This document shows, piece by piece, positions 1 through 11,800 of a DNA stretch of 64,000 nt. The first letter of the stretch is position 1, and every line of letters begins with the position of its first letter. The DNA comes from Vanessa cardui (Eukaryota; Arthropoda; Insecta; Lepidoptera; Nymphalidae). A program made the translations under genes and the position numbers. Location: assembly GCF_905220365.1 (NCBI RefSeq), contig NC_061127.1, positions 7,440,001 to 7,504,000 on the forward strand, read 5' to 3'. The notes under the pieces are model-generated. The model made no database searches, was not told the origin of the DNA, and saw nothing but the letters and a program-made list of their open reading frames with translations.

Positions 1-277
1 CCTTTTCTTCATTTCCGTTTTCAATATTATACCATTTTGAAAACATCCGTCTTCAACGCTTTGTTTTTATGATTCATATTTTTTAATGTTAATTATCTGT
101 TACAAAGTACAGATGACTGAAGACTGTATAGTAAATAAAAAAGTCAATGTTATTATTATACAATATATTAATATGTGTATTACACTGTTTTGTTTTCAAA
201 CCTTACCTTTTTAAAAAATATTTCAATTATGTTTAAAATATGTACTCAGATTAAGTTGTGCCGAAATAAATACATTT

Positions 278-560
278 TACTTGGTGGTAGGGTTTTATGC
301 AAGCCCGACTGGTAGGTACCACCCACTCATCAGTTATTCTTCTGCCAAATAACAGTACTCAGTATTGTTGTGTTCCGGTTTGAAGGGTGAGCCAGTGTAA
401 CTACAGGCACAAGGGACATGACATCTTAGTTCCGCAGGTTGTTGGCACATTGACCATGTAAGGAATTGTAATATTTCTTACAGCGTCATTGTCTATGGGT
501 GATAATGATCACTTACCATTAGGTGGCACATATGCTCGTCCACCAAACTATATATACATA
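278..560 (+). mobile_element. SINE-B copy, near full length
   Basis: It opens with the family start CTTGGTGGTAGGG and continues through the internal block ACAGTACTCAGTATTGTTGTG. It ends with GCTCGTCCACCAAACTATA and an A-rich tail. Other copies lie at 14693, 20671, 24599 and 31871, among others. The A-rich 3' tail suggests retroposition. No autonomous partner is visible. Confidence 0.75.
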
Positions 561-799
561 TCATAAAAAAAAATCATATTTATAAAGTTTCAAGCACTAT
601 AAATATATATCATGATAATCATAACGGATATTGATATATACCTGTTATGTATTATAATTGGACAGATTACATAGACCGATGATCCTCCATCGATGGTCAA
701 ATGCGATTAATAATAATTATTCTATTCATTCGTAATTAATTTATTATAACTGATAGGTTTCCTATAAATCTCCATATTGAAAATTAAGACTTTGACCAA

Positions 800-961
800 G
801 GTTGGTGGCACATTGACGATATAAGGAATATTTAATATTTCTTACAGCTTCATCGTGTATGGGTGATGGTGACCACTTACCATCAGGTGGCCCATATGCT
901 CGTCCGCCAACCTATACTATAACAATAAAAAAAAAAAAAAAAAAAAAAAAAAACAAAAAAA
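800..961 (+). mobile_element. SINE-B 3' half with long poly(A)
   Basis: Only the 3' half of SINE-B is present, beginning near GGTTGGTGGCACATTGACG. It is followed by an almost pure A tract of more than 25 bases, longer than in the other copies, which hints at a fairly recent insertion. Confidence 0.7.
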
Positions 962-1128
962 ATGCAGGTTTCCTCATGATATTTACCTTCATCGCCGCTT
1001 AATTACTTTCATCACGAGATGAATTATAAACACAAATTAAGTACATGAATATTCAGTGGTGCTTGCCTGGGTTTGAACCCGCAATCATTGGTTAAGATGC
1101 ATGCGTTCTAACTACTCGGCCATATCGG
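962..1128 (-). mobile_element. SINE-A copy, truncated, reverse orientation
   Basis: Read in reverse it shows the SINE-A head, with the B-box-like block GGTTCAAACCCAGGCAAGC and ATCTTAACCAATGATTGCGG, followed by the middle of the element. The 3' third is missing where it meets the preceding SINE-B poly(A). Confidence 0.7.
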
Positions 1129-1564
1129 ATAAAGTTATAACAATTTGAGTAATTTACAAAATTAATATAAACAAAACTAAAACGGTAAACATTGCTGATT
1201 AACACATACAGTGAGTTTAGTGTATAAATTAGGTTTCCAGATATAACTTCGGTCGTGGTTCGCCACGATAACTGTGCTACTAAAACGTCGGACAATAAAT
1301 TGATTAGGATCTAATTTATGTAGGGCCTCCTGCTTGTGGTTAGGTTACATATAATATCTATTTCACTTTTAGTTCGGATGAATTGTAATGTAATAGTTTT
1401 GAACTAGCTAACTTATAATAACACTCAACTGGCTACAAAAGTATTCTAATGATATTAATAAATATGTAACAACCAGGACTTGAAAAGAGGCCACTCGTTT
1501 TAAGGAAGAGGTTGGCGATTATTCAAAATAATCGGGATTCCTTTCGTCGTACTCACTGCCAAGC

Positions 1565-1676
1565 ACGAAATTAATTATAAACATTAAGCACATGATAACT
1601 TTGTGTTTGTGTTTTTAGAGTATGAACCCGCAATGTTTGGTTGAAATGCGAGTGATTCCACTAGGCGATCTCGGTT
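1565..1676 (-). mobile_element. SINE-A head, decayed
   Basis: Weak reverse-orientation similarity to the SINE-A head (AACCCGCAATGTTTGGTT, then CGATCTCGG). It is heavily mutated and truncated. Confidence 0.45.
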
Positions 1677-1772
1677 TAAAGCAACCTCTTATTAAATTTT
1701 CCAATATAAGTAATAAAAAAATTATTATTATAGCCTTTTGCAGCTCTTTTTCTTTGTCTTTGCGGAGGAATG

Positions 1773-1960
1773 AGCATGGATTTGGATGGATATAGAGGTC
1801 GAGGACGACCCAAGAAATGATGGATGGATTGTGCAAAAGACGCGATGGTTGGGAAGAATGTTACTTGTTAGATGACGTCTGACAGAGAAGTATGGAAGAA
1901 GAAGAACGACCTCAAATAATTTGGGATAAGGGCAGGAGGACGATGTTGAAGGCTGTCTTA
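1773..1960 (+). mobile_element. LINE reverse-transcriptase C-terminal remnant
   Basis: Forward translation gives the block GYRGRGRPKK, then a stop, then WMDCAKDAM and MTSDREVWKKK. This resembles the conserved tail of many insect LINE reverse-transcriptase proteins (RGRPKKRW..D...). In-frame stops show it is a dead fragment. The exact clade is unknown. Confidence 0.6.
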
Positions 1961-4354
1961 CATACATACATCTTAAACATTTTCCGAGCAGACAATATAC
2001 ATATAGGCGTAAAAAGACATTAATATTCATTAAGTAATTTATATTAATACTTATGAGGACGATTACACTATATAACTTCAGACTTAGTCGAGTGTTCGAA
2101 ATTTGAAAATAATCACAATTTAATATTAATTTATCTTTAATTTCTTCGTTGAAAATGTTTCGAACGTATTTTCTTTTCTATTCTTATTTTCATTAGCTAT
2201 GTAATAACAAAACCGGGGAATAACTTCCTACTAACAATAAATGTAATTTAAACATCGGAGATTCACCGATGTATTGAAAGAATAATTAAAATAACGACAT
2301 ATTTCATCATTTATGTTATAGCTACTGATATATACATAATGTGTTTTTTAGGTCTAAGTTTACAGTTATACTGTGACCGTATCGTTATATTTAAAAAGTT
2401 AGACTACAACTATAACACTTTATTATAGGATATTATACAATTTATTTATATATTTTTTTTTTCATTATAAGAAAAACTTGTAAATACATTGCTATGTATT
2501 ATTACATCGGCAAATACATAAATTATCGATTGTGAATGAATCAAACTTTAACAAGCGGTATCGTATATTAAATTTAAAGTAATTTGGATAATCATTCAAA
2601 AATTTGTTTTAAAATGGAAACATACTGTTCAAGTGTAGTGTACTTATTACTTTTTAATTAGAGTGTTGTTATTAGTCAGTTTTTTATTCTACATTTTTTA
2701 TTTATAGACAAAATCGAAAGAGTAATTTTACTCTAGAGTACGGAGGTACGAAACGAAAGCACCAGGTCAGGAGCAGCCTTTCATAATCTTTTATCATTTG
2801 TTGTTAGCTCTTAATTCAATTTTTATAATTTACCTTCAATAATCTAGCTTTATTTTTTTACCTATTATAGTTATATATAAGTTCACATTTCTCCTCCAGT
2901 TATAGAAACCTCCTAACTAGTTACTTAACTACTCTTAACTAACAATATAATAGGATTTTTTTTGGTTTCTAGGCGCTTAATCATAATATACTTCACTGGC
3001 CAAGGTAGTGGTTTAATCTTATACTCGTAGTATACTGATTCACATCACTATTGCGCATTAGTTTCAACATTCCATAATATTTATGTTCTATTTGAACTCA
3101 ACAACAACTGAACTTTAGCGGAAACCTGTCCATAAGGAAATATTATGTACAAGTTGTGCCCGCGACATCGTAAGCGTTTGAATTTAACAAAAAAAATGTA
3201 TTGTAGCCTAAGTTACTCCTTATTTTATCAGTTTTCTGCCAGACACTCAAATTTTATTATATGTATAGATAGATACTCAGCAAAATACTTTTTAAAAGTA
3301 GACTCTAAAAGCGTGACTGACGTTATTAAAAATGCTTTTTGTCATTCACTTTAATAAACTACGCGAAATTTCTGCCATCGTTACAGTTAAGTGAAAATGC
3401 TTTGAGACGTGACGTATTTATTAATAAGAATAAGCATATTAACAAAATATATAATATATAATTAATTTTGATATAGGATATAATATTGTATAAATTTGAT
3501 TATTTAAAAGAGCTGAAAAAGAGTATAGAGAGATACTTCCCGTATACAATGTAAATTAACCATTCTAAAGTTTTTTTATGAGGGCCCATTATATAATATA
3601 TTATGATTTAATTTTATTTATGATACTTAAATGATTTATTTGATGTATCATGTGTTCATACATATAATATATCACAGAAATTTAAATATCAAATTATGGA
3701 GATACGAATTTTTCTTTTAACCCTCTGATAATTTATGGAATTTATTTATTGCCACACGAAAAGACGGTTTTAAAATTTAATTTACGATCCTACCTGACCA
3801 AACAATTTTTTTTTAAAGCATTGTTAGCGTTTGTCGTCACTTTTTTGTGTTTTTTGCTTGTTCGCAATTAAGGAAATTAGTAAAAAAAAATAAGTAAAAA
3901 TATATTATAACTAATATAGTTTTTTTTTTAGCGTTATTAATAGAATAAACATAAGGCTAATTATGCTGACGTGTAAATATTGTTCTTGCTTAATAAAATA
4001 AGTAGAAGTAATCAAATAAGGGGTATATAATAACTACGTCTTAATATGAATAATTTAAAATTATAAATTCCGTTTTTGGGTAAACAGTTTAGTAAGTTTT
4101 ACAAGTCTATAATTTGTCATTTCTTATCTGTGTATAGGAACGTGCATGAGAATTGAGTGCATGCTGTCAATGTCATGTTTATGTCATTTGTAGAATGAGT
4201 TGTCAAACGTCAATTCAGAAAAATATAACAAACGACGCTATGCAGAAAAAGAAGTTTATTCAATGTTAATTATTAACTATTTAGATAAGGAATTTATCAA
4301 AGAGAGAAAATTATTTTGATCTTTATTAATTGAGTACCGCATTAGAGGAACAAA

Positions 4355-5840
4355 ATGTGTGATAGCGACGATCCAAATGAGCAGAGCCGATCCGGCATGG
4401 ATTTGACTGGATTTTTGTTTGGGAATATCGATGAAAGGGGACAGTTGGAAGACGATGGACTGCTTGATGGAGACTCCAAGCGCATGTTGTCATCTCTTCA
4501 TCGTTTGGGTCTTGGATCTATGTTATCTGAAGTATTGGATGAAGAAGAACCAGTAAAGGATGATGAAGAAAAAGGTATCAGAATCATTTTGTATTGATAC
4601 TTTTACTGTATCTCCATGTCATGTTTTTTTTTTTAATTTATGATATAATTTTTTTCTCAGATTACACTGAAAAAAGTCCTTCTGCAGTTGATTTTTTTGA
4701 TATTGACGATGCCGCTGAGGAAGAGAAGGTAAACAATTAAGCAATTGTATTATTACAACTATTTTACCTTACATTGTCTTTTATTTTCATTAACCTTACA
4801 AATTATTTTACCTAGGCCATTAAAAACAATAGATTACATTAAGTATAAGTATACATTGTTTTGTTTATGATGCTTTTCCTTGAATATTTTAAGTAATTGA
4901 TGACTGAAATATTTTCATCAATTTTTAGCCGAGATTATGGATTATTTTTAATGTATAAACATTTAAATTCAGATTTTGTTCTAAACAAAATATGTTTTTT
5001 TCTCTATTTAAAGATATTATGTTTAAAATATTTATCAATTTGTGGTTATTAATGACATAAACAACTTAGTAACATACTCTATTTACTGGAACTATTAAAA
5101 TGACACCATTGAAAAATATTACTTAATATTTTAAGAAGCAGTTATTAAAATTTTGTTACAAATATAATTTAAAACTAATTATAATTATGTAATTGCAGTT
5201 TATGGAGAAGTGATTTTTTTATTTGCTCAGTTATTATTGTATTATTGCAAGTATTAAAGTTGCTTATAACAATTGTTTACAGAATGATGACAAAGAGTCA
5301 GAAACAGAAAAGTGGAAATCTGAAGACGGAGAGAATGAATCGGAACAACGCAACAATGATGAAGGATATGATGGTGATATGGAAGGGGATGGAGAACTTA
5401 TGCCTCCTCCATCAACAGTCCCGTTAGTTCTGTCAACATTTTTTATAGCTATTGTTTTGTTTTGACAAGACCATTTCGACGAGAGATACTGCCCTTATCT
5501 AATGCAATTTTTAATTTCAATTCATTTTATGCTCGGCAATAATTTTAAGTACAAGAAATTCTGATACAATATTTGTACATTATATTATAAAGACATCCAT
5601 TAATATTAATATGCTTCTTCTCATGTTGAAATCAGAAATAGAATATTTATGGATTATTTAATTTTATTTGTCATTAGTATATGTGAACACATTTCATATT
5701 TAAATATTTTGTTTGTATTTTTCAGTAAGGCTAAATCTGACAGACCTAAGAAATTGGAAACTCCATTAGCTGCCATGCTACCCTCTAAATATGCAAATGT
5801 GGATGTAACTGAATTGTTTCCGGATTTCCGACCAGATAAG
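4355..5840 (+). CDS. TAF1: TAF1 exons 1-4: TBP-binding N-terminus
   Basis: Exons 4355-4574, 4661-4728, 5283-5422 and 5726-5840 encode residues 1-181. The block SGMDLTGFLFGNIDERGQLE, followed by LGLGSMLSEVL, matches the TAND region of TAF1, which mimics DNA and occupies the TBP surface to hold TFIID back. A long acidic stretch follows, rich in Glu and Asp. Then come MPPPSTVP and the conserved TELFPDFRPDK. Phases between exons are 1, 0, 2 and 0. Confidence 0.93.
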
Positions 5841-8800
5841 GTAATCTATCAGATTATATTTTTGTGTTAATAACGAATGCAGTTAATAGAGTAGAGATGG
5901 CCCAGTGGTTAGAATACATGCATCTTAACTAATGATTGTGGGTTCAAACCCAAGCGTGTACCAATGAATATTCATGTGCTTATTTTGTGTTTATAATTCA
6001 TCTCATGCTCGGCAGTGAAGGAAAATATCGTGAGGAAACCTGCATGTATCTAATGTCACAGAAATTCTGCCTTCATATGTATTCCATTAACAGGCATTGG
6101 AACAGCATGGTGGAATATGTTTCAAACCTTCTCCTCAAAGGGAGAAGCGGCCTTAGCCCAGTAGTAAGAAATTTACAGGCTACTGTTGTTGCAGACGGTT
6201 AAATAATGATAATTATTTTTGTAGGTACTTTTGTTTTCTCGTCTTTTTGGTCCCGGTAAACTGTCCAGCTTACCGCAAATATGGCGAGGTGTGAAGAAAC
6301 GTCGACGACGTAAACGAAGTGGGAGTACAGGCAGTGACACCGCGCCGCCGCCCGAGCTACAAGAAGTGCAATATGCGAGTGACGATGAGGAGAAATTTCT
6401 AAAGTAAGATATATTCATGTTCATAAATATTATTGAAAACAAAAGAAAAGTAGTGGTGTACATTTCAATGGCAGGAGAAGTGATTGTACACAATTCTTAA
6501 ATTTACGTTGTTCATGACATTTGCCAATAGTGCTGCTGTATCATGTACTACAAATCCTAAACTATTTATATTTTACTTCCAAAGTCCATATAACAACTTA
6601 TTTAGTTAAAGTGTAATGTCATGTCAATTCAAGGTCAAATTTGTTTATTTAAATTCACCCCTCCTGCTATTGCAATCGACAAATAATTATAATAGAATTT
6701 TTAAAGTACTTTCGTTCATATGGAGCTTATTTTTCTATCAATTAGGCCAATGGAGGAGTGTCCTCAAACATCACAATCAGAAAACAATTCGCAGTCGTCA
6801 GGCGATAAGTCTCAAAGGCCTACGCCGGCGCACTGGCGCTTTGGTCCAGCTCAGGCGTGGTATGACATGCTCAACGTGCCTGAGACGGGGGAAGGATTTG
6901 ATTACGGATTTAAAGTCAAGGTAGAGTTATTAACAATATTTAATTATATTTTATTTAATGCAACCTGTATATCACATTATTATATTAAATATAATTTACT
7001 CATCCAGAACGACATCGTCACAATTGCAAAAATCTCTAATATGGCTTTTTCATTCCAAACAATCTCATTTCGTACGTCCTTTCTAGTGTAATATTGTCAG
7101 AATTATTGTTATTGAAAAAGTCATTTTAGAGATTTTTGCAATTGTGACGATGTCGTTCTGCATGAGCGATGTATGTTCTAATACTGTTAATAACAGTATA
7201 GTAATTATGTGATGAATATAACAATTAAATATGACAGAGTTAGGGAGTCTCGTATGAAATGATGATATAATTTTATTCTTTTTCCGGGCGTCCGCTAAAC
7301 GTACAGATATCGCTCATATCTGCTCATATTCATATATCAGCACTCATTCAAAAGAGGTTTTACTATTATCTGTTGAGCGAGACAGCGATGAGTCAGACCC
7401 TAGTCAGATACAATGCACCTGCTCGCTAGCATACGTCCTAATAAAGGAGGTTTTAAATTATAGTCATATTTCAAGGTCATTAATAATTAAAGTAATGTAG
7501 TAAAGTAATAGCCTGTAAATTTCCCACTGCTGAGATAAGGCCTCCTCTTCCATTAAGGAGAGGGCTTGGAACATATTCCACCACGCTCTTCCAATGCGGG
7601 TTGGTTCGATGATATTAGACACATGCAGGTTCCCTCACGATGTTTTCCTTCACCGCCGAGCACGAGATGAATTATAACACAAATTAAGCACATATATAAA
7701 GTGGTGCTTGCCTGGGTTTGAACCCGCAACCATCGGTTAAGATGCAGGCGTTCATGCACTGGGCCATCTCAGCTCATTTATAAATATTTATTAATAATAC
7801 TAAATTTGAATTATAGGATGTTTTTGTTTTTTCATATAATAGGCGCCGTCTCCAGACAAAGAAGAAAAACCGCCAGAAGAAGTTTCAAATCCAGAAGTAG
7901 AAGAACAAGCAGGTAGTCCTGACAGTGGTTTCCCTGATGATGCCTTCCTAATGGTGTCTCAGTTGCAATGGGAAGATGATGTTATTTGGGATGGCAGCGA
8001 AATAAAACATAAGGTAATCTAATGTTTATAATATTGATCACATTTTAGACAAAACAGAAAAAAAAGAAAATAGAAGAAAATTTCTTTGTCATTTCAATGG
8101 GGGTTTAAAAAAAAAAACTTCATACACATTTTTTTAAATGGAATTTTTTTATGGCCAGTCACTCGCTTTGTTTGCTTTTGATTTTGGATTAATTAATTGT
8201 GCCTCATTCACTGACTTATTGATAATATGTCAGTTTCTTTTAGTTATTTTTCCACAAGTTAACAATGGTACTCAAGTGTGAAATGTTATAGAGTACATTT
8301 TGATTGTCAGGTATTAGCTCGTCTCAATAGTAAGAGTAACGCAGCAGGCTGGGTGCCTACCTCCGTGAGTCGCACTGCTCAGCAGTTCTCACACCCGCGC
8401 CCTCAGCCGCCAGCACCCTTGCAGAAACCACCTACGTCAGTATATACATACCCTTTACTCATTCAAACTTTAAAGCCAATATAATCAAATTTGAATATGG
8501 AAATAGAATGGAATAGTAGGCTATTTGACTGGTTTTTAAAATCCATTTTATATTATATAGTAGAAGTTAAGGAACCCAGTAAAAGTTGATTTTTTTTTAT
8601 TTCTAGTACATATTTACCGAAAATTATCATATTAAAAATTCCATATTTAAATAGCGTGCAATAACGCTGGACAATATGGCGCTGCAATGGGGTCGGTGAC
8701 GTCACTTTCTTGTATTTTAACCTGCGGTATATATAGTAGAAAATTAAGGTTAAAAAGAAAGTGACTTCATCATAAGCCCGGCCAATCAGAAAAAAATGCA

Positions 8801-11800
8801 TTTTTATTTATGGATTTTTGAATAAATTAAGTATTATTTTCAACTTTCGTTAATAAATAACCATTTTTAAACTCATAATATACACTGAATACTATAATTC
8901 ACAATTTATTTTTAGCATTGTCCAATAGCCTATTAGAATATACAGGGTTATTGGTAACTCGACGTATATCTGTTAGCAGGTGATAGGGGTGACTATTTGC
9001 AATAATTTTAACCCCCATATGCATAATCCAAAAGTGAACCATTTTTGAGTTATCACGTTTTTTAAATTTTTTCAAAATTTGTCAAAAATGCAACTTCAAA
9101 AATTTATTAAATCAATCAATCAATCAATCAAAATATAATACATATATTTAAAAAAAAGTATCAATACAAATCTATTTTTTTCTTTTGTTTTATAAAAACG
9201 ATTAAGCACTAGATATTTGTCAATATTTAAACAATAATTATCGGTCCAAATTTAAAAATGCGCGAAGAAAAACGAATTTATTTCAATATTTTTTTGATTT
9301 TTTTTTCCTCAAAAATGCGTTAAAAACTAAAAAAATCATTATGAAACTTGGCCTGCAGATTATTTTAAAAACATAACCGTTTTCTTAGCTTTCCAAAAAA
9401 GTATAAAAACTAGGAATTTATTTCAAAACAGCCGAAATAAAATGACAAGAAAGGACACTGGTGGGAATTCGTTTTCGAACTTGAACGAATTCATACTAAA
9501 GGTCGCTCTTTAAAATTCTCACAAAATGAACTAAAAATAAAAACCAATGAAAAAAAACTTACTTACTTATTAAACTGACATACTTAATGCAAATGAAAAA
9601 AAAATTAGAAACAGTTCAATAGCTAAATTATAAAAAAGACATTTTGTAATATAGCCTAATAACGTATTAATAAGCGTATCCGAAAAACTCTCTATAACAG
9701 AGCACAGCACACACAGCATGTTCTACAATTAATAATGCAGGATTCTATCCTTACTATTGTCCTCACGAAGAATTCTCTGAAAGGAAAGCATATGGGGGTT
9801 AAAATTATTGCAAATAGTCACTCCTATCACCTCCTAACGGATATACGTCGAGTTACCAATAACCCTGTATATTCAAATTTGAATAATGTATCGATTATAA
9901 TAATGGTTAATTTATGAAGGAACTGTTGTTTTCAAGAAAATACTTTTTCGGGTTTATTTTTTTAACATTAATTATAAATTAAATAGTATATGATGATTGA
10001 AAAGAAATATTTGTGTTATTGATTTTATTGCTGGCTCTGTTTGATAGAATCTACATTCCTAATCAAAGAGAGAGGGTATTCAAGATCTACGATATCATGT
10101 GAATTTAGTGTCAAAGTTGTTAACTTGTCTTTATTCTTTTCGCTACAGTTGCTTAAATAGTTATAGTACGATAATGTAGCATTGGCAAAATTCGTAAAAC
10201 CGATCACATCCGAATTAAGTACGCTCTCCTAAATTATCAATATTTATTTCTTATGTGAATTTGATCTTTACACAAACGTAATAACTTTTATATTCATATG
10301 ACCTAATATATTCGTCAATTTGACACTTCGATTTACATGCACTTGCTTTCTCGGGTTGAACTGACGCGAGAATCTATAGCGACGAATAGCGTTGAATGGC
10401 GCGATAGGGAGCTATTTCCATTGGTTGTGTAAATCGGCAGTAATCGGTTTTATTGAATTTGCCGATGCTACATCTAAGTTGTGTCGTACTATACATTCAA
10501 ATACAGTATGTATGGTATATATTTAATTTATCTTTTTGAATGTCGAATGGACTATATTTAATGAATAAAATTGCCTTTTTGTTCCATTATTATCTAATGT
10601 TACTCTTATAAGTATTTTATTTAGAAGTGTTTATGCCGTAAGTGCTTTTAAATTATGTTTTGTAAAATTTACTAGATCATCATCGTCCACGTCAAATAAT
10701 CCAGGAGCATCATCAGCTGATGGCGAAGACAATACGTGGTACAGTATCTTCCCGGTTGAGAATGAAGAACTTGTCTATGGCACATGGGAAGATGAAGTCA
10801 TTTGGGATGCGGAGAATATGACGAAGATACCTAAACCAAAGATATTAACATTGGATCCTAATGATGAGAACATAATTCTTGGAGTACCAGACGATGTGGA
10901 CCCGTCGAAGATAACAAGGGGTAAGTGTTATTTACTAATATTTATACTAGCTACAAGTGGGACTTAAGATAATTATGAGTCTATATACAACTTTTGAGTC
11001 GAAATGGTCCAGTGGTTAGAATGCGTGCATCTTAACCGATGATTGCGGGTTCAAATCCAGGCAAGCACCGCTGATTCATATGCTTAATTTGTCTTTATAA
11101 TTTATCGCGTGCTCAGCGTTGAAGGAAAGCATCATGAGGAAACCTGCATGTGACAAAATTCCATAGAAATTCTGCCACATGTGTATTCCACCAACTCGCA
11201 TTGGAACAGCGTGGTGGAATATGTTCCAAACCTTCTCCTCAAAGGGAGAGGAGGCCTTTAGCCCAGCAGTTGGAATTTACAGGCTGTTGTTGTAAATACA
11301 ACTTTTAGATTTAGACATAAAAAAATAAAATAAAAAATATGAAATAGATTTTATATAATTGCATTTGACACGTACAGAATTTGAGCTTGAAAGAAAATAC
11401 ACAATCCTGTATTAAGAACGTCTTGTATTTGTATTTTTTCAGAACGGGGCCCCGCTCCCAAAGTCAAGATTCCGCACCCGCACGTAAAGAAGTCTAAGAT
11501 CCTACTCGGTAAAGCAGGCGTCATTAACGTTCTGCAAGAGGACGCCCCCCCACCACCGCCCAAGTCGCCTGACCGAGATCCGTTCAATATATCCAATGAT
11601 GTGTAAGTCCAACACATAATATATATGATATGATATGATTACTATTTTAACAAGCCTCATTACCTTGTATGTGTTACCATGTTACTTTTACCATCTTGAA
11701 AACTTCTGATAATAACTTAAAAAAATAAATAAAACCGACGTCAAATGCGTGAACACAAAAAAAAAAGTTTATCCCCAATTTTCCACCCTTGGGGTTTTTT

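Larger units (their letters stand above)
1..4354. other. 5' flank of TAF1, no supported gene
   Basis: No convincing coding exon is visible on either strand. The stretch is AT-rich and carries SINE-A and SINE-B fragments in its first 1.7 kb and a LINE remnant near 1.8 kb. From about 2.0 to 4.1 kb I see only low-complexity AT-rich sequence. A short minus-oriented motif near 3152 (TGTGCCCGCGACATCG) resembles the ends of lepidopteran Helitrons or LINEs. The TAF1 promoter and 5' UTR should lie within roughly the last 250 bases, but no TATA box or initiator can be assigned with confidence. Confidence 0.6.

Noticed and set aside
4355..4597. 80-codon ORF as a separate small gene
   Set aside because: It is TAF1 exon 1 read through its donor; the last seven codons are intron.
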